64,000 nt of DNA. Source: CS4-C045 sp963844115. GTDB taxonomy: Bacteria; Planctomycetota; Planctomycetia; Pirellulales; UBA7805. The stretch is from contig CAWJNN010000047.1 of the NCBI GenBank assembly GCA_963844115.1, positions 1 through 64,000 of the forward strand, in the 5' to 3' direction. Below the pieces are notes generated by a model. It was not told the origin of the DNA and did not search any database. It saw only the letters and a program-made list of their open reading frames with translations. Below, piece by piece: positions 7,453 to 16,012 of this stretch. The stretch's first letter is position 1. The number at the start of each line of letters is the position of its first letter. The position numbers and the translations under genes are program-made.

Positions 7453-7687
7453 ATGATGGCACTATCAAAAGAAGAAATCGACGCCTTGATCAAATCGGTC
7501 TCGCTGACGCGCTCCGAGGAAGCGACCTGCGACGAGTGCCTGAAGGACGTGGCCGAGTTCGCCGAACACGCCTTGAATGGCAAGTCCATTCCGGAAGGCC
7601 TGCAAGCGGTCGAGCACCACCTTGCCAATTGCGGAATGCCAGGAGGAGTACGAGGCACTGCTCACGGCATTGAAGACAACGAAGTAA
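7453..7687 (+). CDS. Short zinc-finger protein, candidate anti-sigma factor, frameshifted
   Basis: A protein of about 78 residues beginning MMALSKEEIDALIKSV. It has a CDEC pair and then EHHLANC, which after a one- or two-base shift at about 7632 continues as ECQEEYEALLTALKTTK and stops at 7687. H-x3-C-x2-C is the core of zinc-binding anti-sigma domains; here it is reconstituted only across the frameshift. It follows the sigma gene by 9 bases and has no membrane anchor, so it would act in the cytoplasm. Without the correction the frame runs to 7710 with unrelated residues. Confidence 0.6.
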
Positions 7688-7710
7688 TCTTCGTGAGAAT
7701 CGCGAGTTGA

Positions 7711-8128
7711 TGGCGGACGGGGCCATATGAAGCTCCGAATGCACCACGGCGCCATTGGTCGCGAATGCAGAGGCCCGAGTGTCTGAGGTGATGGAGACCG
7801 ATGCGGTTTCGCAAATTCGCTTTGAGTGGGCGGTTGCATCGACCTCGGCGGGCTCGTCATTGCCCCAGCCCGCAGAGGTGGTTTTCACCGACCGCAGCTC
7901 GGAGCGGCGAAACCCGTAGTCAAACTGATAGCACCAGGTGGTTTGCGATAGTCTGCATTCATGCGTAATGACGAACCGTCCGATGTTCTTCGAAAAGTGA
8001 CAACCAAGGACACGCCCTCATTATGCACGAACTCGCGTCCGCGGAAGCTATCAATGTCCCTATGCTGTGCTGTCGTCAATTTGGTGGTGCAAGTACAGAG
8101 GTCGCCACCACCTCCATCAGTTTCTTAA
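7711..8128. other. No recognisable gene
   Basis: Open frames exist on both strands but none looks like protein or has a convincing start. A leftward frame at about 8129-8305 (containing IGQIHLPQFAVILPAG) is fused to the 3' end of the integrase gene and may be a fragment of another gene. Confidence 0.5.
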
Positions 8129-8278
8129 AGCGGAAACTCGCTGAGGTTTGTCCAACTTCCAGCAGGAAGAATCACCGCGAACTGCGGGAGGTGGATCTGA
8201 CCGATAGCAGTTACGTAGCCCGAATAATCGGCGAATGCCGGGACGGGCTTGCGGGCTCGGGCCAGCGCGTCCCGTGTC

Positions 8279-9049
8279 TCATAACCCGGCAGTCGCAGAT
8301 TCGCGATCCATCAGCAGATAACGCTTGCCGAGCAGAAAACCGTCGAACGAATCGGTGAGGTTCCTGGCATTGACTTTCATCCAGGCTTGGTCTGGATTCG
8401 GCGTGCATCCGGCGAAGTGAACGCGTCGTGTCTTCAACTCCATGACGAACAGCAGATAATAGGTGACCAGTCCGCCCCTGGTCCAGACTTCGATCGTGGT
8501 AAAGTCGATCGCCGCCAGCACGTCCCAGTGCGCTTTGAGAAACGTGGCCCACGTGGTCTGCCGCTGTCTGTCCGGAGCAGGTTCGATGCCGTGCGCTTTG
8601 AGAACATTGCCCACGGTCGTGTCGCAGATGTGGTAACCGAGATTGGCCAACCCGCCTTGGATGCGGTCGTAACCCCAGCTGGGATTCTGCTTGGCGAACC
8701 GCAGGATCAGGTCCACGATGACCTGGCGGATACGCGGTCGACCAACGGCGGATTTCCGTTTGTCGCTGTGGTCCCACTTCTTGGCCACGAGTTCCCGATG
8801 CCAGCGAAGGATTGTGTCCGGCGTGACGATGGTTGTTAGTTCTCGTAATGTCTTACGTCCCAGAGCCTTGCCTTTGACGGCCAGCAGGCGGCGCTGATCG
8901 TCCGTCAGCAGAATGCGTTTCTTGCCCTGGGACTGCATCAGCGAAATAATCATCGAGTCCTGAAACTCGATGATCTGTTGTTGTCGTTGGTGAACCCAAC
9001 CCGAGAGAATGGCAAAGGCGAGTTGCCAAGGTTGCAGGACATAATTCAT
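8279..9049 (-). pseudogene. Integrase-core (rve) transposase, C-terminus missing
   Basis: Reading starts at the ATG at 9049 (MNYVLQPWQLAFAILSGWV). The protein has a helix-turn-helix region (VTPDTILRWHRELVAKKW), an HTH_21-like stretch (NPSWGYDRIQGGLANLGY) and the start of the DDE integrase core with the first Asp in VLAAIDFTTIEVWT. The second acidic block (RYLLMDRE) is reached, but the sequence then ends in SATAGL. The part that should hold the last Asp/Glu residues and the C-terminus is absent, and unrelated sequence follows. The element is therefore dead. Its upstream leader is duplicated elsewhere in this window, and a second, more diverged N-terminal relic lies at 44.4-44.5 kb. Confidence 0.8.
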
Positions 9050-9067
9050 GGGACGGACCAGAAGGGC

Positions 9068-9230
9068 GGGGAAAGCGGAAGCAGCTTTCACCATCGCGAG
9101 GGCCTGTCCGCAGGTCAACTGGATTCCGCACCTACCAACTCCTTTTGCTGAGCCTTTGATGTAACCGCAACGGTCTGTCCTATCTGGGCAAAGATTGCCG
9201 CCGCCAACCTCGGCTGAGGTTGATGACCAG
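9068..9230 (-). repeat. Dispersed repeat, copy 1 (leader of the integrase element)
   Basis: This 163-base stretch, read leftward, matches 27752-27911 on the plus strand at roughly 90 percent by eye. It starts CTGGTCATCAACCTC and ends in a TTCCGCTTTCCCC block. It contains the near-palindrome CCTCGGCCGAGG (here CCTCAGCCGAGG). In this copy the integrase gene follows directly. Confidence 0.85.
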
Positions 9231-9337
9231 AGACGTCCGCAACTCCCGTCATCGTTGATAGTTGGAGATCGGCTGAGTTTTTTGACCTTACGGGATCCGC
9301 TGTTGAATGAAAGCCTTCATTACCACTGTTAGCGCTT

Positions 9338-9784
9338 ATGTTTTCCCTGACCGTCGAATATGCTCTGCGTGCATTGGTTGCGTTAGCCTTTCGCTACGAC
9401 CATCCGATGACGGTCCAGCAAATCTCCGAGGTGGCACACATTCCGCGCCCCTATCTATCGAAGATGATGCAGAACCTGGCCCGTGCCAATATGGTCCGCT
9501 CGCGGCGCGGCCTGGGCGGCGGTTTTGCGCTAGTACATCCTCCGGACGAAACAACCATCTGGGATATCATCAACGCCGTCGATCCCATCCGCCGTATTCA
9601 TACTTGTCCGCGGGATGATGATCACCAGGACATGGCCTGCCCGCTACAGCGCCGTTTTGATCGGGCGGTGACTTTGCTCGAAGAGTTATTTCACGACACA
9701 ACGCTGGGAAACGTCGTCAACGAAATTGGAGATAGAAGCCAGCTCTGCGGCTGGACTGCTGAGGCGAATCCATTCGAGTCGTAG
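9338..9784 (+). CDS. Rrf2-family transcriptional regulator
   Basis: A 148-residue protein with the typical Rrf2 start (MFSLTVEYALRALVALA), a winged helix (VQQISEVAHIPRPYLSKMMQ), the wing SRRGLGGGFAL and a Cys-containing region (HTCPRDDDHQDMACPL) plus a later LCGW. Rrf2 proteins such as NsrR, IscR and RsrR bind Fe-S clusters and sense nitric oxide, iron or redox state. The cysteine spacing differs from classical NsrR, so the ligand set is uncertain. It is a single gene; the next large gene is convergent. Given P460 and globin genes in the window, a nitrosative-stress role is plausible but unproven. Confidence 0.85.
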   Translation: MFSLTVEYALRALVALAFRYDHPMTVQQISEVAHIPRPYLSKMMQNLARANMVRSRRGLGGGFALVHPPDETTIWDIINAVDPIRRIHTCPRDDDHQDMACPLQRRFDRAVTLLEELFHDTTLGNVVNEIGDRSQLCGWTAEANPFES

Positions 9785-9893
9785 AAACCCCGTTGCAAAA
9801 CAGGAGTACGTCATCATGACCGCCGATTCAGAATCGCATGAAGGTACCCTGCCCAGCTACCACGACGCTTCCTGGAGCCTCCGCCGAGCAGGC

Positions 9894-12800
9894 TCATGCG
9901 GCAGCATCCTGCCTATCGGGAAATTCCGTTGAGTGTGATGCGCTGAGAGTACCCTGCAAAGCAGCCGGCATTGTTTTAATATGCAGGTCGCACTGCGGGA
10001 AGGCGATTTCGACGTTGTGCTGCCGGAACAGGTCGTCGATCGCCATGTGCAAATCGTGTCGCAGACGGCGGTACATCGTCAGGTCGGAAACAAACAGTCG
10101 CAGTTCGAAGTTCAGACTGCTGTCGCCGAATTCATTGAATACGACAACGGGTTCCGGTTCGCTGAGCACGTTCGAGTTCTCTTTTGCGACTCTGTAGAGC
10201 AACTCTGTCGCCAGTCGCGTGTTGCTGCCGTAGGCCACGCCGACATTGATGACCAAACGCAGGTTCGCATTGGTCAGCGTCCAGTTAACCAGGTTGCCAG
10301 TGACGAACTCTTTGTTGGGGACGATGAGTTCTTTGTTATTCCAATCAAGAATGGTAGTTGCCCGGATGCGGATCTTCGTGACCGTGCCGGTGATGTCGCC
10401 AACCGTGACCGTGTCGCCAACCCGTATTGGACGCTCGAACAACAAGATAATACCGGCAACGAAGTTCGCGAAGATTTCTTGCAGGCCGAAACCGAGACCC
10501 ACCGTCATTGCGGCGACCAACCACTGCACGCTATTCCAGCCGATACCGAGCTGCCGCATCCCCAAAGCCACTCCGAACACGAAGATCACGTAGCGCGTTA
10601 CCGAGCTGGCTGCATAGCGCGCGCCGGCGTCGAGCGGCAGTTTCTGTAGCACGGCAATTTCAAGCAGGCCCGGCAAGTTACGTCCGGCGAACAGGGTGAG
10701 GGCAACAATGGCGCCCGCAATGATCAGGTCGGTCAGCGTAATAAACGTCGGCACCGCATCGGGATCGGCCGAAACCAGGCCGCTGGTCCACAATTCTACG
10801 TGGTTAAAGATCCCCAGGGCTGGTAGCATGTCGCCCCAGATAAACCAAATCGACGTCAAAAACGCCAATCCGGTGCCTGCGCCAACGAGCTTGCGCGCCT
10901 GTTGATTGATATCGGTGAGGCTCACGTGCGGTTCTGTTTCGATGACCGGAATTTCCGCGGAAGCGTTCTCCTGGGCTTCGAGTATGGCTTGCCGTTTTTC
11001 GCGGGCCCGCTGCATCGCAACCTTGCGATAGGCCAGCAGCAGCCAGCGCGTCAGTATCGACCTTAACGCAAGGCAGGCAAACACAATCACGCAGGATACG
11101 AAAACACGCCGAGTAAGCTGCATTGCTGAGTAGTGATAACCCGCCATCGAGGCTGCGATAAGCCCCAACACCGCCATTGTCGCTAGAGGTGCAATAATCC
11201 TCACCGACCGAGCGCTCCAGCATTCCTTGGCGCTGCAGGCCAAAGTCGCTGCCAAGGGACCGGTCGATCGAAATAGGCGGAAACAGATGACACCGATCAC
11301 AAGCAAGGACGAAACAAGCGACAAACGTCCGATCGCATTGATGCTGGCTTCCTCGCGGACAACTTCGACGCCAACGGCGATAGCAAGCAGCGGTAGGGCC
11401 AACAGCTGGAGCGATTTGGCGGCACGGCGGATCGCGACGAGCCCTTTCTGGTCCCAGCCAAAATGATTTGTTCCCAGGCCACCGCAGCACAAGGCGTGTC
11501 GCAACAGATCGAGGATCGCATAGGCAGTTGCAAACAGCGCAACGGAGCAACCCGAAGCGTAGAGAAAGTCGTTTTCGGAGTTACAGAGTCTCCAACCGAT
11601 AAATCCCAAAACCACCGGAACTGGCGATGCCAAAAAGATCGTCGCCAGCGACGCTTCGACCGTTGGATAAAACTGGGTCGCGGTCGGCTTCGCGGCAGCA
11701 TCGCCTGCGCTTCGCAACACTTTCCTCGCCTGCCCGCGCCCGACAATCAAGGCAACGACCAGCACTGCCGCGAGGCTCCACGTGAACGGTCGTTGGCGAG
11801 CGTCTCGTCGTAACGCACCTTCAAGCGTTTGGACTTGTCTTGTTCTGCCTTCAGTATCGCTCCAGAACGTTCTGACGTAACTAAACTCGTCCAACGATAA
11901 AATGGGTGCGCTTCGCACCCACAATACATGCTCAGCGACGAACGACTCCAACTTTTCCGTGGCAGCGACCACTTCGTTTTCTGCGGCATCCAGCTCTTCC
12001 AGGCGGCTAAGGGAATCATTACCGTTGTTGATCACATCCGCCAAAATGCCCGCCCTCGCTTCGAGAACACGGCGCAATTCCGCGGCGATATCCTCTCGCA
12101 TAGAGTCGGCCGCCGCCGGCTCAATCTCTTGAATTGTCGACTGGACCGCCTTGTCCACGTGTAAAACTTCGCGACGCTGCAATTCCCACTCATAGATATC
12201 GAGTCCCAACTGGGAGATTTCGACCGGGCGGGTCCGCAATCGGTCTCGGTACGGCCCGAGTGCTGGCAGCTGATCCTGCTGGCTTCGGAGCATCACACCG
12301 ATGGCCGGCGTATTTCGCGCTGCTTCGGCGCGCTTGGTGACGTCTGCCAATCGGTGCTGTATGGTCTGGCCCAGGTCGCGGGCTTCCATCAAACGGTTCT
12401 GGATTTGTTGCGTCTTGCCAACGAGCGCCTCATTCCGTTCAGCGAGCTCTGCATTTTTTGTAGCCGCGGCCTTGACCGCCGGATGGGCGTTGACGGCAGC
12501 TCGACGGGCCTCGCGGGCCTGAAGCTCTGCCTCTTGTCGCTGGGCCTGGGCAGTAAGGTCGTGAATTGTTTTGTGCGCATTGATTGCCTGTTGCAGCTGC
12601 TTATCTGCCGCGTCGTGGTGCGCAAGCCACAGCCTTGAAGTGGCTTCGTAGGTTCTCGTCTCCTGCTCGAGCGCCTGCAATTGCTTCTCATAGAATGCGC
12701 GGCGCGTGGTCTGGTAGAGTCGATTCGCTTCGGTAAGCAGGGGCGTCTCATCCTTTTTCGGCTCTCGTTTGAGAGTTGCTTCCGCCTTGCCAAGTTGCTC

Positions 12801-13355
12801 GCGGCACTTGGCGAGATCCGCGGGCAACGCCTTGCGCCGCTCAGCACGTCGCTCTATTTCCGCAGCCACCTTCTGCGCCCGTTCGCGTATGGCGCTTGCT
12901 CTTTGGTCGGCGGCAGAAAGCCTGGCCCGCATTTCGTCCGCGCTCAGTTCAGCGGCAGGAATCAATTCAGTGTTCGGATTCGTCGAGTTACTTTGTAACG
13001 CTTCCAGAGCACTACCCGCTTCATCGAGCTCCTGCTTGAGCAAGTCCGTGGTGGCTGCCAGGGCGTCAGCATCCGCCAGCTTGGCGATCGCCTTGCTACA
13101 GAGCCCGATGACCTTTGTCCGCGTTTCATCCGCGAGCTGTTCCGCGTCGGTTGCCTGCAGCTTGATCTTCTCGATGGCTGCCGCCGTGACGTCAATCGGC
13201 GTTGCCTGCTTCGGTTCGTCCAGGACGATCGCGGAATCGGATTGCTGTGAACTCGCAGGACTATTCGCTACTGGGTTTTGCGCAAGAGCGGGCAGATCCA
13301 AGTAGACTGCGGCAACGAAAGACAAAGGAATAAGTAGGTATCGGCAAGAATTCAT
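9894..13355 (-). CDS. MscK/KefA-type mechanosensitive channel
   Basis: A 1153-residue protein, among the largest intact genes here. It has a signal peptide (residues 1-25, ending PALAQ), a long periplasmic coiled-coil region (about 45-520) rich in Glu, Gln and Ala, then about ten membrane segments. The C-terminal MscS domain has the pore/beta signature GLGFGLQEIFANFVAGIILL, then FERPIRVGDTV, then TTILDWNNKELIVPNKEF. Such channels open under membrane tension and release solutes during osmotic downshift. The size and large periplasmic domain fit the MscK class rather than small MscS. Intactness over 3.4 kb argues against a uniformly poor sequence. Confidence 0.92.
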   Translation of the reverse strand: MNSCRYLLIPLSFVAAVYLDLPALAQNPVANSPASSQQSDSAIVLDEPKQATPIDVTAAAIEKIKLQATDAEQLADETRTKVIGLCSKAIAKLADADALAATTDLLKQELDEAGSALEALQSNSTNPNTELIPAAELSADEMRARLSAADQRASAIRERAQKVAAEIERRAERRKALPADLAKCREQLGKAEATLKREPKKDETPLLTEANRLYQTTRRAFYEKQLQALEQETRTYEATSRLWLAHHDAADKQLQQAINAHKTIHDLTAQAQRQEAELQAREARRAAVNAHPAVKAAATKNAELAERNEALVGKTQQIQNRLMEARDLGQTIQHRLADVTKRAEAARNTPAIGVMLRSQQDQLPALGPYRDRLRTRPVEISQLGLDIYEWELQRREVLHVDKAVQSTIQEIEPAAADSMREDIAAELRRVLEARAGILADVINNGNDSLSRLEELDAAENEVVAATEKLESFVAEHVLWVRSAPILSLDEFSYVRTFWSDTEGRTRQVQTLEGALRRDARQRPFTWSLAAVLVVALIVGRGQARKVLRSAGDAAAKPTATQFYPTVEASLATIFLASPVPVVLGFIGWRLCNSENDFLYASGCSVALFATAYAILDLLRHALCCGGLGTNHFGWDQKGLVAIRRAAKSLQLLALPLLAIAVGVEVVREEASINAIGRLSLVSSLLVIGVICFRLFRSTGPLAATLACSAKECWSARSVRIIAPLATMAVLGLIAASMAGYHYSAMQLTRRVFVSCVIVFACLALRSILTRWLLLAYRKVAMQRAREKRQAILEAQENASAEIPVIETEPHVSLTDINQQARKLVGAGTGLAFLTSIWFIWGDMLPALGIFNHVELWTSGLVSADPDAVPTFITLTDLIIAGAIVALTLFAGRNLPGLLEIAVLQKLPLDAGARYAASSVTRYVIFVFGVALGMRQLGIGWNSVQWLVAAMTVGLGFGLQEIFANFVAGIILLFERPIRVGDTVTVGDITGTVTKIRIRATTILDWNNKELIVPNKEFVTGNLVNWTLTNANLRLVINVGVAYGSNTRLATELLYRVAKENSNVLSEPEPVVVFNEFGDSSLNFELRLFVSDLTMYRRLRHDLHMAIDDLFRQHNVEIAFPQCDLHIKTMPAALQGTLSASHSTEFPDRQDAAA

Positions 13356-13385
13356 CTATCCACAGCCTTCCAAGCCCAGCAGGAA

Positions 13386-13544
13386 TCATCGCTGTCTGGC
13401 AGATTGGCTACGCAAGACTCGGGCACGATCCGTCGCTGCCGCCAGGCGGTTGCAGACAAGCGGTCGCAGAGAGTAGCAAACTGCGGTAACGACTAGAATG
13501 GCAGGTTCCTTGGGAAATGGGCACGCCATGGAGGATTGGTGCAT
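13386..13544 (-). CDS. Possible 52-residue protein upstream of the channel gene
   Basis: The ATG at 13544 is preceded by GGGAGG six bases away. The frame encodes a short hydrophobic stretch (AILVVTAVCYSLRPLV) and a basic tail and ends 30 bases before the channel start codon. No family is recognised. The ribosome site and position are the only support. Confidence 0.3.
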   Translation of the reverse strand: MHQSSMACPFPKEPAILVVTAVCYSLRPLVCNRLAAATDRARVLRSQSARQR

Positions 13545-13594
13545 GTGTTGCCTCCCAGTAGCTTCGCTACCATTGGGTCTGCAGGGTGTCATAG

Positions 13595-13932
13595 ATGCCG
13601 ACTGACCGCTCGACGACTGACAGCAGCGGGTCAGACTTCACGGACCCAACGCAACAACGTGAAACGCTGGGAGACGGATATCGGGTCGCGGCGCGAATTG
13701 TCGTGGCGGCGGCCGAAGACGTCGTCAAAGTTCCTTCCGGTGTGCTCTTTCGAGTGGAGACGACTGGAGCGTCTTCCGCGTGCTTGATGGTCGTGCCCGC
13801 CCGCAAAGTGTCGGCAAGGGAAAGTCCAACGGACTTGCGACCGAGATTGTCGAGGGCGTGTCTCCAGGGGACATACTGATCCTGCACCCCACGGACAAAA
13901 TAGAGGATGGCGTGGGCGTAAGATCCAACTAG
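13595..13932 (+). pseudogene. C-terminal fragment of an HlyD/RND membrane-fusion protein, frameshifted
   Basis: From about 13660 the sequence reads GDGYRVAARIVVAAAEDVVK, VPSGVLFR, then after a shift at about 13755 WSVFRVLDGRARPQSV, and finally a GLATEIVEGVSPGDILILHP block ending in GVGVRSN. This is the last about 100 residues of a membrane-fusion (periplasmic adaptor) protein, the barrel and membrane-proximal domains. The N-terminal two thirds are absent. The terminator immediately after it shows that this was the end of a transcription unit. Confidence 0.7.
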
Positions 13933-13945
13933 TGGCGCATGGCAG

Positions 13946-13966
13946 CCCTGAGACTTCAGGGGTTTT
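13946..13966 (+). terminator. Rho-independent terminator
   Basis: CCCTGA, a 4-base loop, TCAGGG, followed by GTTTT. It lies 13 bases after the stop codon of the membrane-fusion fragment. Confidence 0.65.
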
Positions 13967-14017
13967 CGAAAAGTGTAAGGCCACGTCCGTTCGTCACTCT
14001 TGCGTGTCTCAACAGGA

Positions 14018-14034
14018 TGTGACATCTCGTCACA
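14018..14034 (+). promoter_or_regulatory. Inverted repeat, possible operator for the ArsR/SQR operon
   Basis: TGTGAC-ATCTC-GTCACA is a perfect six-base inverted repeat about 100 bases upstream of the ArsR start. It resembles a CRP/FNR-type or small dimeric regulator site. No promoter elements could be aligned with it. Confidence 0.35.
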
Positions 14035-14136
14035 CTTCGAGCGATCCCGCTCACGGGTCTTGCTGGTCCAGGACGGAAACGCGGAGGTCCGGCCATTGGC
14101 ACGAAGTTTGCAACATGTCGAGATATCGCGATTTGT

Positions 14137-14484
14137 TTGGAAACCGCAGAGAGTTATCACGTGCCCGCCATCCAACTCCCAACCCGAAGTGCTCTCGAAA
14201 AGGCAGCGGACTGTCTTCGGACGCTGGGACATCCGGTGAGATTGGAAATGCTCTTTTTGCTTGATGCAGGCGAGTACAACGTGGGCCAACTCGCCGAATT
14301 GTGCGGTATTTCCAGCCACTTGGCGTCGGAGCATCTCCGGTTAATGGAACGCTGCGGACTGCTTCACCGAAACCGTGTGGGAAAAGAGACATTCTATGGC
14401 ATCGCGGAACCGGGGCTCCGGGACCTAATGAGTTGCATCGTCAGTCGATATGGCGATTCTGGAAAACGGAGGAGGAAACGATGA
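14137..14484 (+). CDS. ArsR-family transcriptional repressor
   Basis: A 115-residue protein with a winged helix: CLRTLGHPVRLEMLFLLDAG, recognition region VGQLAELCGISSHLASEHLR, wing LLHRNRVGKETFYGI. The frame opens with TTG at 14137; GTG at 14161 is equally possible. ArsR proteins repress metal or sulfide resistance operons. Cysteines occur in ELCGIS, ERCGLL and LMSCIVSR. The pair could form a thiol switch as in the sulfide-sensing SqrR/BigR group, but the spacing was not checked against them. The stop overlaps the start of the next gene (ATGA), so it is co-translated with the SQR-like flavoprotein it probably controls. Confidence 0.85.
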   Translation: METAESYHVPAIQLPTRSALEKAADCLRTLGHPVRLEMLFLLDAGEYNVGQLAELCGISSHLASEHLRLMERCGLLHRNRVGKETFYGIAEPGLRDLMSCIVSRYGDSGKRRRKR

Positions 14485-15740
14485 ATGGCAAACCACGCAT
14501 CGCGGTTCTTGGTGGCGGATTCGGAGGTCTCGAATCGTTATTCTACTTGAAGTACAAGCTAGGTGATCGGGCCGATTTGACGCTCGTCACTGACGAACCA
14601 AAATTTATGTTCAAACCAAATACCATCTACATCCCGTTCGGTGATTCACCGGAGAAGTTCGAGGTCGACTTGCTTCGGCCGCTGAAGAAGCAGTCCATCA
14701 ATTTCGTGCATTCGAGCGTCGAGAACATCGATCCAGACAATCGATCCGTTGTGACGGCCGGTGGAACGGTTGACTACGACTATCTGGTCGTGGCAACAGG
14801 AGCCAAGATGCGGTCGCAGGAGATTCCCGGCCTTTACGAACACGCCATCACCGTCTGGACTCCCGACGATATGCTCCGGCTGCGTGGTCGAATTGAGTGG
14901 GCGAAGGAGCGGGCCCATGCCAACGAGCGCACCAGGTTTCTGTTTCTCGTACCGCCGAATAACAAATGCTCCGGACCACTCTACGAGCTGGTGATGATGC
15001 TCGATACGCATCTTCGTAAGAGCGGATGTCGCGACTCCGTTGATTTGGTCTATGCCACGAAGGAGGAAGCGTTCATTGAGGCGTTTGGCCCGCGGCTGCA
15101 TACTGTCGTCACGGACGAGTTTCGCCAACGGAACATCGAAGGACACAAAGGCTTCATTGTTACGGGCGTCGAAGCGGGGAACGTTTCCTTTCAAAACGGA
15201 GAGCACCTCTCGTACGACGTGCTGGTGAGCTTCCCGCCGTACGTCGCGTCCGCCGCGTTTGAGCACTTGCCGACCGACGACCGTGGCTTTATCCAGGTAG
15301 AAAACGGTAGCCGTCGGGTCGTTGGGCACGACCGCATCTTCGCGGCCGGCGATGCTGCCAATTTCCCGATCAAGCAGGCGTTCCTCGCCTTACTTCAGGG
15401 CGACGCCGCTGGAGATCACATCGCCGCCGAAGTGCTCGGCCAGAAGCCTACCGTGGACTTCGAGCCGATGAGTATGTGCGTGATGGAAGAGTTCAACAAA
15501 GCCACTTTTGCACAGGTGCCGCTGAAATACACCGGCGATCCGGCTAAGCCGATCGCTGTTGATACCGAAGACGAGGCCCACTACCAAGTCGGCGTCTCTC
15601 CGCTGTGGCGGTTGGGCAAATCGGTCCTGGGGCTTTACTTGCCCTGGCGGTTTGGTCACGGTAAGCCGTTTCACGCCGGCTTTGCCTGGGAGGCAATGGA
15701 CCTGGGATTGAAGGTGATGTCCAAGGTGCTCGCAAACTGA
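14481..15740 (+). CDS. Sulfide:quinone oxidoreductase-like FAD flavoprotein
   Basis: A 419-residue protein of the two-dinucleotide-binding-domain class. The N-terminal FAD motif is IAVLGGGFGGLESLFYLK, the second motif VVATGAKMRSQEIPG, and the C-terminal FAD motif RIFAAGDAANFP. In SQR, electrons from sulfide pass through redox-active cysteines to quinone at the membrane; here Cys occurs in NNKCSGPLYEL and in SMCVMEEF. Not all classical SQR cysteines are obvious, so the substrate could be another reduced sulfur species. The start is the ATG at 14481, preceded by GGAGGAAACG. The C-terminal amphipathic region (KSVLGLYLPWRFGHGK) would bind the membrane. An ArsR gene precedes it and an RND pump follows. 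Confidence 0.85.
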   Translation: MNGKPRIAVLGGGFGGLESLFYLKYKLGDRADLTLVTDEPKFMFKPNTIYIPFGDSPEKFEVDLLRPLKKQSINFVHSSVENIDPDNRSVVTAGGTVDYDYLVVATGAKMRSQEIPGLYEHAITVWTPDDMLRLRGRIEWAKERAHANERTRFLFLVPPNNKCSGPLYELVMMLDTHLRKSGCRDSVDLVYATKEEAFIEAFGPRLHTVVTDEFRQRNIEGHKGFIVTGVEAGNVSFQNGEHLSYDVLVSFPPYVASAAFEHLPTDDRGFIQVENGSRRVVGHDRIFAAGDAANFPIKQAFLALLQGDAAGDHIAAEVLGQKPTVDFEPMSMCVMEEFNKATFAQVPLKYTGDPAKPIAVDTEDEAHYQVGVSPLWRLGKSVLGLYLPWRFGHGKPFHAGFAWEAMDLGLKVMSKVLAN

Positions 15741-15766
15741 GACACCCGGACGCATAGGTAGGGAGG

Positions 15767-16012
15767 ATGAAGATGAAAGAACTGTTGCTGGTGTTTGCAT
15801 TCCTCGCAGCGTGGTTTGTGCTCAACCGCTGGGTGCTTCCGGCAATGGGCGTCGGTACGTGAATGGGACCATCGTGCGCGGTGTCACCGCGCAAGGACAC
15901 GAACGCTTCTGCTGCGCAGACCGAATGTGATCTATCTGCGCCGCAAGCGGAGAGTTCCGAATCACGAAGCGGACTGACGACTTTGGAGCGAACAAATGAA
16001 CGGGTTCCGTAG
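15767..16012 (+). CDS. Tiny membrane protein with an in-frame TGA
   Basis: The ATG at 15767 follows GGGAGG. It encodes MKMKELLLVFAFLAAWFVLN, a single membrane helix, then RWVLPAMGVGT and a TGA at 15860-15862. The same frame then stays open for 49 codons (MGPSCAVSPRKDTN...), ending at 16012, 17 bases inside the next gene. The expected motif would be GVGTC-MGPSC, so the TGA stands where a cysteine is likely. It could be a true stop giving a 31-residue peptide, a TGC/TGT misread, or a selenocysteine codon. A stem-loop follows the TGA. It lies within the SQR-RND operon. Confidence 0.5.
15875..15893 (+). promoter_or_regulatory. Stem-loop after the in-frame TGA, possible SECIS-like element
   Basis: TGCGCGGT and ACCGCGCA form a perfect eight-pair stem around GTC (or seven pairs around TGTCA). 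The apical loop lies about 20 bases after the TGA and contains G and U, as in bacterial selenocysteine insertion elements. Such short GC-rich hairpins also occur by chance. Confidence 0.3.

Noticed and set aside
8850..8856. GTAAGAC word on the minus strand inside the integrase gene
   Set aside because: It lies within coding sequence and has no matching -10 element; probably chance.
11297..11746. Arginine-rich open frames inside the channel, RND and ABC genes
   Set aside because: They are out-of-frame shadows of long, well-supported genes.
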